Below, one piece after another: positions 54,935-63,998 of a DNA stretch of 64,000 nt. The notes beneath the pieces were generated by a model. That model saw only the letters and a program-made list of their open reading frames with translations. It ran no database searches and was not told where the DNA came from. Position numbers and translations under genes: made by a program. Every line of letters begins with the position of its first letter. Position 1 is the stretch's first letter. Origin of the DNA: Oscillatoriales cyanobacterium USR001 (GTDB taxonomy: Bacteria; Cyanobacteriota; Cyanobacteriia; Cyanobacteriales; Microcoleaceae). The stretch is from contig MBRE01000022.1 of NCBI GenBank assembly GCA_001698425.1, forward strand, positions 88,434 through 152,433, in the 5' to 3' direction.

Positions 54935-56035
54935 CTAAGCGTAAACCTTTCGGTAATAGGCTTGATATTCTTCAGATAGTAGGGGCTCCCACCAGTGGCG
55001 ATGAGTTAAATACCATTCTACTGTGCGCTTTAATCCTTGCTCAACTGTGACTGAGGGGGTCCAACCTAATTCATTTTTAATTTTGTTGGCATCAATAGCA
55101 TAGCGGCGATCGTGTCCGGGTCGATCTTTAACAAAGTTAATTAATTGTTCGCAGGGAGTTATGGGTAAATTGTCGGCTAATTCATCCATTAGTTTGCATA
55201 ACATTCGGACTAAATCAAGATTTTTTACTTCATTGTTGCCACCAATATTGTATGTTTCTCCGGGTTTTCCTCGATGAATTACACAATCTAAAGCGCGACA
55301 ATGATCGATAACGTAAAGCCAATCTCGGACATTTTGCCCGTCTCCGTAAACGGGTAGTTGTTTGCCTAAAAGCATATTAATGCACATGAGGGGAATTAGC
55401 TTTTCTGGGAAATGATAGGGGCCGTAATTATTGGAACAATTTGTGATGATTGTGGGGACTCCGTAGGTGTGAAAATAGGCTCTGGCGAAGTGATCGCTAC
55501 TAGCTTTTGAGGCGGAATAGGGGCTGTTGGGGGAGTATGGTGTGGTTTCTGTGAAAGCTGGATCTTCTGGGTTGAGACTACCATAAACTTCGTCGGTGGA
55601 AACGTGAAGAAATAGTCCTTGTTGCTGTTGAATTGGTGTGAAGTTGTACCAATGTTGACGGAAGGCTTCTAATAGGGTAAATGTGCCGACTATGTTGGTT
55701 TGTACGAAGGCTGCTGGTCCTAAGATCGATCGATCGACGTGGGATTCGGCGGCGAAGTGGGCGATGGTATCGATGTTTTCTGTTTGTAGTAGATTGTCGA
55801 TTAAGGTGCGATCGCAAATATCTCCTTGGACAAATCGAAAGTTATTTTGATTTTCTAAGTTGGTTAAGTTTTGCCGATTTCCGGCATAGGTTAAGGCATC
55901 TAAAACTATTACTCGATCGTTGGGGTAGTTGCTACACCAGTGATGCACAAAATTTGAGCCGATAAATCCGGCTCCGCCTGTGATTAAGATCCGACGTGGC
56001 GATCGCATTCTGTCTTCTTTCCAATTGTCTGCCAT
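54935..56035 (-). CDS. rfbB: dTDP-glucose 4,6-dehydratase
   Basis: RfbB converts dTDP-glucose into dTDP-4-keto-6-deoxyglucose, the first committed step to dTDP-rhamnose and other deoxysugars for surface polysaccharides. Motifs: NAD fold GGAGFIGSNFVHHW, HFAAESHVDRSI, STDEVYGSL, YSASKASSDHFARAY (catalytic Tyr/Lys), NCSNNYGPYHFPEKLIPL. Likely start ATG 56035 or 56008; the frame is open back to 56077. Other deoxysugar genes are not adjacent. It is on the same strand as the exosortase operon and separated from it by 225 bases. Confidence 0.95.
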   Translation of the reverse strand: MADNWKEDRMRSPRRILITGGAGFIGSNFVHHWCSNYPNDRVIVLDALTYAGNRQNLTNLENQNNFRFVQGDICDRTLIDNLLQTENIDTIAHFAAESHVDRSILGPAAFVQTNIVGTFTLLEAFRQHWYNFTPIQQQQGLFLHVSTDEVYGSLNPEDPAFTETTPYSPNSPYSASKASSDHFARAYFHTYGVPTIITNCSNNYGPYHFPEKLIPLMCINMLLGKQLPVYGDGQNVRDWLYVIDHCRALDCVIHRGKPGETYNIGGNNEVKNLDLVRMLCKLMDELADNLPITPCEQLINFVKDRPGHDRRYAIDANKIKNELGWTPSVTVEQGLKRTVEWYLTHRHWWEPLLSEEYQAYYRKVYA

Positions 56036-56101
56036 AAGGATAATTTTTCTGCATAATATGGTAATAATTGAGATCATACCAGAATCCCCATTTTATTTCT
56101 A

Positions 56102-56446
56102 ATGGATTATAAAACAGCCCGTAATTTCCTAATCGATCAGGGAACTGCCTTGGAAACTCAACGAAATCCTGACGCTTTCTTGATGCGTCTTAAACAGGGG
56201 AGTGCGCCAATTCCGGGACAAGTGACTAATATATTGTTAGCGCTGAAAATTGTTTTTGAGACTTTGCAAGAATCGCCGATGCTGGATCGGCAATTAATTT
56301 ATGCTTTGCATTTACTTGCAGTTGAAAGTACGCAGCAGTTTGCCGCAGGTAGCAATAGAGGTATCGCTTGGCCGCCTGTTTTAAAGGAAGATGTGGAACG
56401 AATTGCGATCGCAGTTAAGAATATTTTTTCTGGAGTTTGGCAATAG
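56102..56446 (+). CDS. Small conserved cyanobacterial protein
   Basis: A 114-residue helical protein (YKTARNFLIDQGTALETQRN, QVTNILLALKIVFETLQES, QLIYALHLLAVESTQQF). In some genomes related proteins carry the label dethiobiotin synthase, but no ATP-binding motif is seen here, so I treat that as unsupported. The conserved tail GIAWPPVLKEDVERIAIAVK is recognisable as a family pattern. It is divergent from rfbB. Function unknown. Confidence 0.65.
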   Translation: MDYKTARNFLIDQGTALETQRNPDAFLMRLKQGSAPIPGQVTNILLALKIVFETLQESPMLDRQLIYALHLLAVESTQQFAAGSNRGIAWPPVLKEDVERIAIAVKNIFSGVWQ

Positions 56447-56513
56447 TTAACTGTTAACTGTTATTTGTTAACTGTTATTTGTTAACTGTTATTTGTTAAC
56501 TGTTACTATTAAC
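56447..56513. repeat. TTAACTG/TTATTTG tandem tract
   Basis: About nine heptamers, TTAACTG alternating with TTATTTG, lie between the stop of the small conserved gene (56446) and the end of the Zn dehydrogenase gene. Same family as at 23925 and 36331. Confidence 0.85.
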
Positions 56514-57582
56514 TGTTAATAACTACCTTGATTACTTTGCGATCGCGCATATCTTGAAAAACCTGTTCTAAATCTTTTAAATGACGGCGATCGCTAATTA
56601 GCAATTCAAAGGGAATCTTCTGAGTTGCTAATAGTGATAGCGCTTCTCTAACATACTGCGGCGTATTATGAAAAACTCCCTTTAGCGTCAATTCACTGTA
56701 GTGTAATTTCTCTGTATTCACCGAAATTGTCGTATCCTTCGGACAACCACCAAATAAATTAACAGTTGCGCCAGGGCGAGCACAGGCGATCGCAGTTTCC
56801 CAAACAGCAGGAACCCCAGTACATTCAATAACCACATCCGCCCCCCAACCATCAGTTAATTCTTTCACCACCCCAGGAATATCGGCAACTTGGTGATAAT
56901 TAAACGTCTTAAATGCACCTAATTTTTCCCCAATTTCCAATCGGCGATCGTTCCCACCAAATAACAAAACTTTCCCATGAGGCAACAATAAATTATTGCT
57001 TTCCCTTATCCCATTTCCAGATTCTTGCAAATAGGCAAGTACCGCAACAAACATCAATCCGATCGCGCCATCTCCCAAAACTAAAACGCGACAACCAGGT
57101 TTCACATTTGACCTCGCAATTCCATGTAAAACACAGGCCAAAGGTTCAGTCATCGCCGCCAAATCATCAGACAAATCAGGAGGAATTAATAACAAATTAT
57201 GCTGTACAATAGGTGCAGGAATCTTTAAAAACTCAGCAAAAGTTCCATTATTCCAAGTTAAATTCGGACAAAGAGAATACTCTTGATATTGACAAAAAAA
57301 ACATTTCATGCAGGGAGCCGAATTATTAGCAACCACGCGATCGCCCACCCGCCAACCCTTCACACCCTCCCCCACAGCCACAATTTTTCCCGCCGCTTCA
57401 TGGCCAAACAAAGTTGGGGGACGCAACATTTTCGCGTGTCCACCTCGCCGCCAAACCTTCAAATCAGTGCCACAAGTAGTAGCCGCCGCCACACGAATTA
57501 CCACTTCACCCGCCGCCGGTACGGGATCGGCAACCATTTCCAACCGCAAATCTTCCCGACCATAAAGTACCGCTGCCAACAT
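56509..57582 (-). CDS. Zn-dependent medium-chain alcohol dehydrogenase family protein
   Basis: Likely start ATG 57582 (MLAAVLYGREDLRLEMVADP), 357 residues. The frame extends to 57708, but that part is translation of a dispersed repeat (FVVSALALKRLLQTKS). Motifs: TTCGTDLKVW (catalytic Zn), GHEAAGKIVAVGEGV, CMKCFFCQYQEYSLC (structural Zn, four Cys), and the nucleotide-binding GDGAIGLMF. It has the pattern of sorbitol/threonine/polyol dehydrogenases; the substrate cannot be named. The palindromic repeat C2 lies just upstream. Confidence 0.88.
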   Translation of the reverse strand: MLAAVLYGREDLRLEMVADPVPAAGEVVIRVAAATTCGTDLKVWRRGGHAKMLRPPTLFGHEAAGKIVAVGEGVKGWRVGDRVVANNSAPCMKCFFCQYQEYSLCPNLTWNNGTFAEFLKIPAPIVQHNLLLIPPDLSDDLAAMTEPLACVLHGIARSNVKPGCRVLVLGDGAIGLMFVAVLAYLQESGNGIRESNNLLLPHGKVLLFGGNDRRLEIGEKLGAFKTFNYHQVADIPGVVKELTDGWGADVVIECTGVPAVWETAIACARPGATVNLFGGCPKDTTISVNTEKLHYSELTLKGVFHNTPQYVREALSLLATQKIPFELLISDRRHLKDLEQVFQDMRDRKVIKVVINS

Positions 57583-57665
57583 CATCAACTGCCTACTATT
57601 TTCCAACTCAATTATTTTAGGGTAGTGCGTGCAATTTTGGTAAAATAAATTAATAGATGATTTGG

Positions 57666-57705
57666 TTTGTAGTAAGCGCTTTAGCGCTAAAGCGCTTACT
57701 ACAAA
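57666..57705. repeat. Palindromic repeat, copy C2: perfect 40-base palindrome
   Basis: The first half TTTGTAGTAAGCGCTTTAGC is followed directly by its reverse complement. Flanks (GATGATTTGG on the left, AAGCTAATTATTTAAT on the right) match the flanks of C1. It sits upstream of the dehydrogenase start and upstream of cutA, between divergent genes, and could act on both. Confidence 0.9.
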
Positions 57706-57752
57706 CAAGCTAATTATTTAATTTCTATTCCTAACTCATTTACAACCAACGA

Positions 57753-58073
57753 ATGACTAACATCAATTATGGCGTGGTACTGGTGACAGCAAGTTCGCGG
57801 ACAGAAGCAGAAACAATTGCCAAAGCTTTAGTTGAATCTCAACTTGCAGCTTGTGTCAGTTTCACACCAATACATTCAATTTATACTTGGCAAGGAGTAA
57901 TTAATTCAGAAGAAGAATGGCAGCTAATCATTAAAACCGACTTAGCAAAATTTGATGATTTAGCCACAAAAGTACGGAAACTCCACTCCTACGAAGTACC
58001 AGAAATTATCGCCCTTCCTATCATCAATGGCAACCCCCTTTATCTGCAATGGATTTCTGAACAAGTTAAGTAA
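57753..58073 (+). CDS. cutA: Divalent-cation tolerance protein CutA
   Basis: A 106-residue trimeric ferredoxin-like protein: VVLVTASSRTEAETIAKALV, LVESQLAACVSFTPIHSIYT with conserved CVS and the TWQG turn, EEWQLIIKTDLAKFDDL and HSYEVPEIIALPI at the C-terminus. The family is often linked to copper tolerance, but its function is unsettled. The start ATG is at 57753. Confidence 0.94.
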   Translation: MTNINYGVVLVTASSRTEAETIAKALVESQLAACVSFTPIHSIYTWQGVINSEEEWQLIIKTDLAKFDDLATKVRKLHSYEVPEIIALPIINGNPLYLQWISEQVK

Positions 58074-58107
58074 TTTCCAGTTTTTCCCTATTACCTATTA
58101 CCTATTC

Positions 58108-58154
58108 CCTCTTCCTTCTTCCCTCTTCCTTCTTCCTTCTTCCTTCTTCCTTCA
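58108..58154. repeat. CTTCCTT tandem tract
   Basis: About six heptamers CTTCCTT/CTTCCCT between cutA and the VOC gene. Another member of the dispersed STRR-like family. Confidence 0.88.
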
Positions 58155-58166
58155 ACACTAATAACT

Positions 58167-58526
58167 ATGCAAATCAATCAATTTCTTCACGCCGCCATAA
58201 CTGTTAGCAACCTTGCCCAATCAGAACACTTTTACGGCACTATTTTAAACCTATCAAAAATTGATAGAAACTTAAAATTTCCCGGTGCATGGTATCAAAT
58301 CGGAAACTTTCAAATTCACCTAATCGCTGCATCCACAATTATCCCAGATCGAGTAGACTTAGAAAAATGGGGACGCAACCGACATCTAGCATTTTCCGTC
58401 ACTAACATAGAGCAAGCCAAAAAAGACTTAATTGCTCATAATTACCCCATTCAAATGAGTGCATCCGGTCGTTCAGCCCTATTTACTCAAGATCCCGACG
58501 GTAACATAATTGAACTCAGCGAATAA
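58167..58526 (+). CDS. VOC superfamily (glyoxalase/bleomycin resistance-like) protein
   Basis: A 119-residue single vicinal-oxygen-chelate domain: HAAITVSNLAQSEHFYGTIL (first metal His), ground WYQIGNFQIHLIAA (His), RNRHLAFSVTNIEQAKKDLI (His) and QDPDGNIIELSE (Glu). All four positions typical of metal ligation are present. The substrate is unknown. Its stop codon abuts the start of the recombinase gene with no intervening base, implying translational coupling. Confidence 0.9.
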   Translation: MQINQFLHAAITVSNLAQSEHFYGTILNLSKIDRNLKFPGAWYQIGNFQIHLIAASTIIPDRVDLEKWGRNRHLAFSVTNIEQAKKDLIAHNYPIQMSASGRSALFTQDPDGNIIELSE

Positions 58527-59816
58527 ATGAAAATAATTGCTTACTCCTATAGCGATCCATTGCTAGAAACTCCACCCATAACCTCAAATTGGGGACAAGA
58601 AATTCATCAAATTTATCAAGATTTAGGAGGAAGACAACAACTCCAACAACTCTTAAAAGATTGCCAAACAACACCCCCCGACTGCATATTAATTCAGCGA
58701 CTAGAACAACTCGGAGACACCGTGCAAGAAGTCTGCGAATTTCTTTCACAAATAGAAACCCTTGGCATTAAATTAATTATCTCAGGAAATACCACCAATA
58801 ATCAACAATCAACCGCCACAGATTTACTCAAATTACTAAATGAAATTCAGCAGAATTATCGCAGTCGTAGCATTCGTAAAGGACACGCCAGAAACCGCCT
58901 CAAAACACTTCCGCCTCCTGGAAAAGCCCCCTACGGATATCGACGAGGTAAAGATCGTTACATCTTAGATCGTAGTGCTTCTCCGGCTGTAAAAGACTTT
59001 TTCGATCGCTTTTTACTATATGGTTCCTTGCGAGGTGCTGTGCGTTATTTAGCCAAAAAATATGGTAAAAAAATTTCCGTCAGCACAGGCCATCGCTGGT
59101 TAGTAAATCCCGTCTATCGCGGTGATTTGGAATATCAAAATAGTCAAGTAATTTCTAATACCCACATTCCCATTATTTCCAGAGAAGAAGCAGCCCAAAT
59201 AGACCGACTCTTACGCCGCAATAAAAAACTCCCGCCCCGCACTGCTAGTGCGCCCCGCTCCCTAGCAGGTTTAGTTGTTTGTCAAGAATGCGGTTCAACT
59301 ATGACAGTTGCGAAAGTTACATCGCGGCGCAAAACTAAAGAATATCTTTACTTGCGACCAATTAATTGTCATCGAAATCCCCATTGTAAAGCCATCTCCT
59401 ATCAGCAAATCTTGTCACAAACTATAGAAATAATTTGTCACGAATTACCTCTAGCTGTAGCCAAATTAACCATGCCAGATATGGATGGAATTAAAGGAAA
59501 AATGGAGAGTGAAATAGCAGCGAAACAAGAAATCATCGAGCAATTGCCTATTTTAATAGAAACAGGAATTTTAGATGCAGAAACCGCAGAATTACGCAGT
59601 TACAAACTTCGCACAGAAATTTCTGAAATGCAAAGCAAAATTGCCCAACTTCCGCCAGTTAATTTACGCTCAATTGCTCAAGCTGTTTCTATATCGCAAT
59701 TTTGGTTAGATTTGTCAGAATCGGAGCGTCGATTTTACTTTCGAGAATTTATTAGTAAGATTGAAATTGTCCGTCAAGATTCAGATTGGAAATTGCAGGT
59801 GATTTTCATTTTTTAG
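58527..59816 (+). CDS. Serine recombinase-like protein with degenerate catalytic residues
   Basis: A 429-residue protein with the large serine recombinase architecture: N-terminal resolvase-like fold (1-100), recombinase domain (about 115-230, APYGYRRGKDRYILD, SLRGAVRYLAKKYGKKIS, GHRWLVNPVYRGDLEY), a zinc-ribbon (CQECGSTMTV... CHRNPHC), and a C-terminal coiled coil (MESEIAAKQEIIEQLPILIE). The N-terminal sequence is AYSYSDPLLE, where active members read YxRVS, and the arginine pair in RLDRLGR reads RLEQLGD. So key Arg residues are missing and it probably cannot cut DNA. It may be a conserved structural or regulatory relative. No att sites were noticed. Confidence 0.85.
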   Translation: MKIIAYSYSDPLLETPPITSNWGQEIHQIYQDLGGRQQLQQLLKDCQTTPPDCILIQRLEQLGDTVQEVCEFLSQIETLGIKLIISGNTTNNQQSTATDLLKLLNEIQQNYRSRSIRKGHARNRLKTLPPPGKAPYGYRRGKDRYILDRSASPAVKDFFDRFLLYGSLRGAVRYLAKKYGKKISVSTGHRWLVNPVYRGDLEYQNSQVISNTHIPIISREEAAQIDRLLRRNKKLPPRTASAPRSLAGLVVCQECGSTMTVAKVTSRRKTKEYLYLRPINCHRNPHCKAISYQQILSQTIEIICHELPLAVAKLTMPDMDGIKGKMESEIAAKQEIIEQLPILIETGILDAETAELRSYKLRTEISEMQSKIAQLPPVNLRSIAQAVSISQFWLDLSESERRFYFREFISKIEIVRQDSDWKLQVIFIF

Positions 59817-59827
59817 CTCTCATGTCT

Positions 59828-62287
59828 TCATGTTTCCTGAAAATTAACCACCTTAATCAGATGATAAATTGCCCAAATTGCCATTGCCCTCAAATAGTGA
59901 CTAGCGCGAAATGTTCCCGCTGCTGTAATCGCTTCGGGAGTCCGAAATTGTAACCCATTTTCATAAATTTGCTTAACCACAACTTCCGTTAATTTTAAAG
60001 CTTTTTCCTGCATTCCCATTTGCACCATAAAAGCAGCTAAACCAAAGTTAATCCCTGTCCAAACTTCTAAAGGATGAGTTGCACCGGGCTTTTCTGGGGA
60101 GCCATCCAGCATTACTCCATTCGCCGCGCCAAATTCACCTTGATTAAATTTCAGAAAACAGGATTCATAGACGGTTTCTAAGGCACTAATGACACATTCC
60201 TGCGGTACAATATCGGGCAATCCTAACAATTTGGCATAGAATTGACCGCATAGTTGATCGGCCATTACCACTTCTGAACCGCTTTCGCTATCTAATCGGT
60301 AATATTGCCCATTCCAAAGTTTTTCCTGATAGATTGGTTTGGCTTTTTCTAACCAATTTTGATAATTAGTAATGGGTAATTGGTAATCGTTAATTGGTAA
60401 TTCGTTGGAGTCTTTGCCACTTTTTTGATTGTGATTAATGAGTAAAGAACCGATCGCGATCGCACCTTCTAACGCCGCCAACCACAAACCCCCACAATAA
60501 GCACTCACGCCTCGCATTTGCCAATCATCAAAGGTTTGATCGGGAGCTCCAGAATTTTCGGGAATGCCATCATCATCTAAATCAAAGGTTTTCAGATAAG
60601 CTAAAGCTTCCACAATCGCCGGCCAACATTCTTGCAAAAACTCAAAATCTGTGCTACCAGTTAACAGAAAATACCGATAAATTTGCAAGACAAAATCGCA
60701 GGGTAAATCCTTCCACAGATTACAATCTTGATAGCTAGTATAATTAGTTTTCTCCCAAGGATGTTCGTTAGGAGCCCCTAAATCATGGGGTGTTGCCCCA
60801 GAAATTTTACGGACTGCTGAGGCTTGATTCCAACCAATAACTCTCGGTGTATTATCTGCTGTAGAAATTGCTCGCGCAAAGGCTAAAAGCACTGCCTTAT
60901 CTAAGTCTGGCCATAGCATTAATAATGCAAAAGAACCGTACAAACGCACATCTAAACTTTCATACCAACGATAATCTAGGCACTCCAAAACTCCAAATTG
61001 ACCCTTGGGATCGCGTTCATCGGCCGCACTCCAAAGCGTTCCGCCATCGGTTAAAGTGTAAAGTTCATTAAACATGGCCATTTTTATGCTGTCTGGCAAG
61101 TCCGATCGTGATAAAATTGGTGCTTGCCAAGCTTCAATATTTTCTCGCCAAGTGTCAGAATGTTTTAAAGCGGTGCGAATTATTGACCAAACATTTTTGC
61201 CATTTCTACCAAAGAAATCTGTGTAGCGGCGATAGTACCAAACTCCGGGGGAAAATTCAGTAACGGGAAAATCCCATGCTAAAACAAAGGGAATTTTGCG
61301 AGTTTTTCCCGGTCTAATCGTAAAACGAACTGCGATCGCGCAGGCTAATTGTTCTCCAGCCGCCGCAGGAGTTTCATCAGAACTATCTAATAAAAAACCT
61401 TCCTGGGAAAAAGGTCGCCAAATTTCTTCCCCATTCCCGGCAGGATTCCAACTAATGTGATAAAAAACTTCTACTGCCGGATTTGTGACAGTAGCGATCG
61501 CCCATTGTCCCTCCCCTTCTTGCGCTTCTTCGGCCGCATTTAACCGTGTCATTACACAGCCAATTCGATGAAAATCTTCCACTAATCGATTACAATTTCC
61601 GCCACTTTCTCCCCAACGAGAATTATATTCATAAACTGGACTACCATCATCTCTAACTTGAATTTCTGGGGACTTATTCGCATTAGTAAACCAGCCCACA
61701 GTATTTTGCCAAGTTAACATAATACTCAGGGTAATCGGCTTATCGGTAGGATTATGAGCAATCCATTCAAACATTGCCACAGGATAGCTACTTTCCTGAT
61801 AGTTTCCCGCCCAAATTGGCGAAAATTGTTCGCAACTTAATTCAGCTTGAAATACATTTTCATAGACAAACCAACTCCGAGGATAAAGTGCATGATAAGT
61901 CCCCGTAGTTACCGATTCTTCTCCTTCTTCCTTCTGCTTTCTTCCTACCTTCGGATACCATTTCCAACTTGAAAGACTGCCATCTGTAGGGGGTTCTGTT
62001 GATAGAGAATAAGCTTGTTTTTTCCCACCAAATTCTTCAAAAACACTGAATTGACAGGCTGGTAACGTGCGGAATAAATGTTCCCCACCGTCGATGTGCC
62101 ACAGATTGAAGTCACCATGATGCGATCGCCCGATGCAACCAGCACCGAAGCCACCCAAAGGCATTCCATGACAGGGGCCATCGTCGAGATTGCTGGCGTA
62201 GCGGACAGTATAGGGTTTTTCCCAACCGAGACCGATGGGACGGTTCCAGGCTTGGGGGGGGATGTTAGGGGTAGATTGATTGGTCAT
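59828..62287 (-). CDS. GH116 family glycoside hydrolase (non-lysosomal glucosylceramidase-like)
   Basis: Likely start ATG 62287 (MTNQSTPNIPPQAWNRPIG), 819 residues; the frame is open to 62320. The N-terminal beta domain has RYASNLDDGPCHGMPLGGFG. The (alpha/alpha)6 catalytic domain has the nucleophile region VLECLDYRWYESLDVRLYGS and the acid/base region APDQTFDDWQMRGVSAYCGG, with the final TPEAITAAGTFRASHYLRAM. It should hydrolyse beta-glucosides. About residues 638-653 of the long frame hold an insertion PINDYQLPITNYQ, matching translated ACCAATT repeat, and near 125-135 KVGRKQKEEGEES derives from a CTTCCTT-like tract. Divergent from glgA. Confidence 0.9.
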   Translation of the reverse strand: MTNQSTPNIPPQAWNRPIGLGWEKPYTVRYASNLDDGPCHGMPLGGFGAGCIGRSHHGDFNLWHIDGGEHLFRTLPACQFSVFEEFGGKKQAYSLSTEPPTDGSLSSWKWYPKVGRKQKEEGEESVTTGTYHALYPRSWFVYENVFQAELSCEQFSPIWAGNYQESSYPVAMFEWIAHNPTDKPITLSIMLTWQNTVGWFTNANKSPEIQVRDDGSPVYEYNSRWGESGGNCNRLVEDFHRIGCVMTRLNAAEEAQEGEGQWAIATVTNPAVEVFYHISWNPAGNGEEIWRPFSQEGFLLDSSDETPAAAGEQLACAIAVRFTIRPGKTRKIPFVLAWDFPVTEFSPGVWYYRRYTDFFGRNGKNVWSIIRTALKHSDTWRENIEAWQAPILSRSDLPDSIKMAMFNELYTLTDGGTLWSAADERDPKGQFGVLECLDYRWYESLDVRLYGSFALLMLWPDLDKAVLLAFARAISTADNTPRVIGWNQASAVRKISGATPHDLGAPNEHPWEKTNYTSYQDCNLWKDLPCDFVLQIYRYFLLTGSTDFEFLQECWPAIVEALAYLKTFDLDDDGIPENSGAPDQTFDDWQMRGVSAYCGGLWLAALEGAIAIGSLLINHNQKSGKDSNELPINDYQLPITNYQNWLEKAKPIYQEKLWNGQYYRLDSESGSEVVMADQLCGQFYAKLLGLPDIVPQECVISALETVYESCFLKFNQGEFGAANGVMLDGSPEKPGATHPLEVWTGINFGLAAFMVQMGMQEKALKLTEVVVKQIYENGLQFRTPEAITAAGTFRASHYLRAMAIWAIYHLIKVVNFQET

Positions 62288-62390
62288 AGCTGCGATTTTA
62301 TCATTGGTATGAATCACCAATAAATAAGAAATAATAATTGTGCCAGTGAGTTATAAAATTAAGAAGAAAATTCTACAGTGAAACGCAATA

Positions 62391-63821
62391 ATGCGAATTT
62401 TATTCGTCTCAGCAGAAGCATCACCCCTCGCTAAAGTAGGCGGCATGGGCGATGTCGTTGGAGCACTCCCCAAATTTCTGCGCCGTCTGGGTCACGATGT
62501 CCGCATCTTCATGCCTTACTACGGCTTCTTGCCTGACAAAATGGAAATCCCTCAAACTCCCATTTGGTCAAGTTCGGCAATGTTCCAAAATTTCAGTATT
62601 TACGAAGGCATACTGCCCAAAACCGATGTCCCTCTATACTTATTTGGACATCCCTCTTTCATGCCTCGCCGCATCTATTTTGGTGAAGATGAAGACTGGC
62701 GGTTCACCTTATTTGCCAATGCTGCTTCGGAATTTGCTTGGAATTACTGGAAACCTGACATCATTCACTGTCACGACTGGCACGCAGGCATGATCCCTGT
62801 TTGGATGCACGAAGACCCAAATATTAAAACAGTTTTTACCATTCACAACCTTGCCTATCAAGGCCCTTGGCGTTGGCGTTTGGAACAAATGACCTGGTGT
62901 CCTTGGTATATGCAAGGTCACAATACAATGGCTGCGGCAGTACAATTTGCCGATCGAGTAACAACTGTTTCTCCTACCTATGCTGAACAGATTAAAACTT
63001 CAGCTTATGGCGAAACTTTAGAAGGTTTAATGTCATTTATCAGCGGCAGATTATCGGGGATAATTAACGGTATTGATACCGAATCTTATAATCCTGCTAC
63101 TGACAGATACATTCTCGAAAATTTTACGGCTGATACCATTGATAAGCGGCCACCTAATAAAATTGCTCTGCAAGAAGAAGTTGGCTTAGAAGTAAATAAA
63201 AATGCCTTTTTAATGGGCATGGTGACACGCTTGGTTGAGCAAAAAGGGCTGGATTTAGTGATTCAAATGTTGGATCGGTTTATGGCCTACACTGACTCTC
63301 AATTTATTGTATTGGGAACAGGCGATCGCTATTACGAAACCCAACTTTGGCAAATGGCATCTCGCTATCCCGGTCGCATGGCTACGCAACTACTATATAA
63401 TGAGCCTCTTTCGCGGCGGATTTATGCAGGTAGCGATGCCTTTTTGATGCCATCTCGCTTTGAACCCTGTGGTATCAGCCAAATGCTTTCTATGCGTTAT
63501 GGTTGCGTGCCGATAGTGCGTCGCACGGGTGGTTTAGTTGATACAGTTTCTCACCACGATCCGATTAATAATTTGGGTACTGGATACTGCTTCGATCGCT
63601 ATGAACCTTTAGACCTCTTTACCTGCATGATTCGTGCTTGGGAAGGTTTCCGTTATAAAGATAAATGGAAAGAACTGCAACAGCGCGGTATGAGACAAGA
63701 TTTTAGTTGGGATCTTTCTGCGGAAGCATACGTCAAATTGTACAGGGAAGTTCTCGGATTACCAGAGAAAGAAGTCTTAGAAGCGTCAGAGGAAAAAGTG
63801 CTTGAGTTACCTGGTAGTTAG
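62391..63821 (+). CDS. glgA: Glycogen synthase (GlgA1 type)
   Basis: GlgA adds ADP-glucose units to the growing glycogen chain. The 476-residue GT5 protein has [16 protein letters not shown] (KxGG, ADP-glucose binding), [59 protein letters not shown] and [20 protein letters not shown]. The N-terminal region follows Synechocystis GlgA1. It is divergent from the GH116 gene and followed by an Oscillatoriales-type tract and a hairpin. The extension after about 455 ([14 protein letters not shown]) is acidic. Confidence 0.96.
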   Translation: MRILFVSAEASPLAKVGGMGDVVGALPKFLRRLGHDVRIFMPYYGFLPDKMEIPQTPIWSSSAMFQNFSIYEGILPKTDVPLYLFGHPSFMPRRIYFGEDEDWRFTLFANAASEFAWNYWKPDIIHCHDWHAGMIPVWMHEDPNIKTVFTIHNLAYQGPWRWRLEQMTWCPWYMQGHNTMAAAVQFADRVTTVSPTYAEQIKTSAYGETLEGLMSFISGRLSGIINGIDTESYNPATDRYILENFTADTIDKRPPNKIALQEEVGLEVNKNAFLMGMVTRLVEQKGLDLVIQMLDRFMAYTDSQFIVLGTGDRYYETQLWQMASRYPGRMATQLLYNEPLSRRIYAGSDAFLMPSRFEPCGISQMLSMRYGCVPIVRRTGGLVDTVSHHDPINNLGTGYCFDRYEPLDLFTCMIRAWEGFRYKDKWKELQQRGMRQDFSWDLSAEAYVKLYREVLGLPEKEVLEASEEKVLELPGS

Positions 63822-63855
63822 TTGTTATTAGTTAGTTGTTAGTTGTTAGTTGTTA
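63822..63855. repeat. TTAGTTG short tandem repeat
   Basis: Four to five units of TTAGTTG directly follow the glgA stop codon. It is the reverse complement of the AACAACT tract at 31097. Confidence 0.85.
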
Positions 63856-63874
63856 ATCGAATTTATTGCTGTAT

Positions 63875-63916
63875 AAGCGATCGCTAAAAATCTTATCAGA
63901 TTGCGCGATCGCTTTT
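63875..63916 (+). terminator. Probable glgA terminator built from two HIP1 sites
   Basis: AAGCGATCGC (63875-63884) pairs with GCGATCGCTT (63905-63914), and the downstream T residues continue to 63916. Each arm contains a HIP1 octamer. The loop is 20 bases. Confidence 0.6.
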
Positions 63917-63980
63917 ACTTAAGCGCGATCGCACCCGATAATGAAACCGCCCTGGGTTAAAACCCCTGTCTCAAAGATCA

Positions 63981-63998
63981 AGTCCTCTGAAGAGGACT
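63981..63998. repeat. Short perfect hairpin at the window edge
   Basis: AGTCCTCT (63981-63988) pairs with AGAGGACT (63991-63998), a two-base loop between. The flanking CTGGGTTAAAACCCC also forms a small dyad. Sequences of this sort recur in Oscillatoriales genomes as I recall, but only one copy is seen here. Confidence 0.55.
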
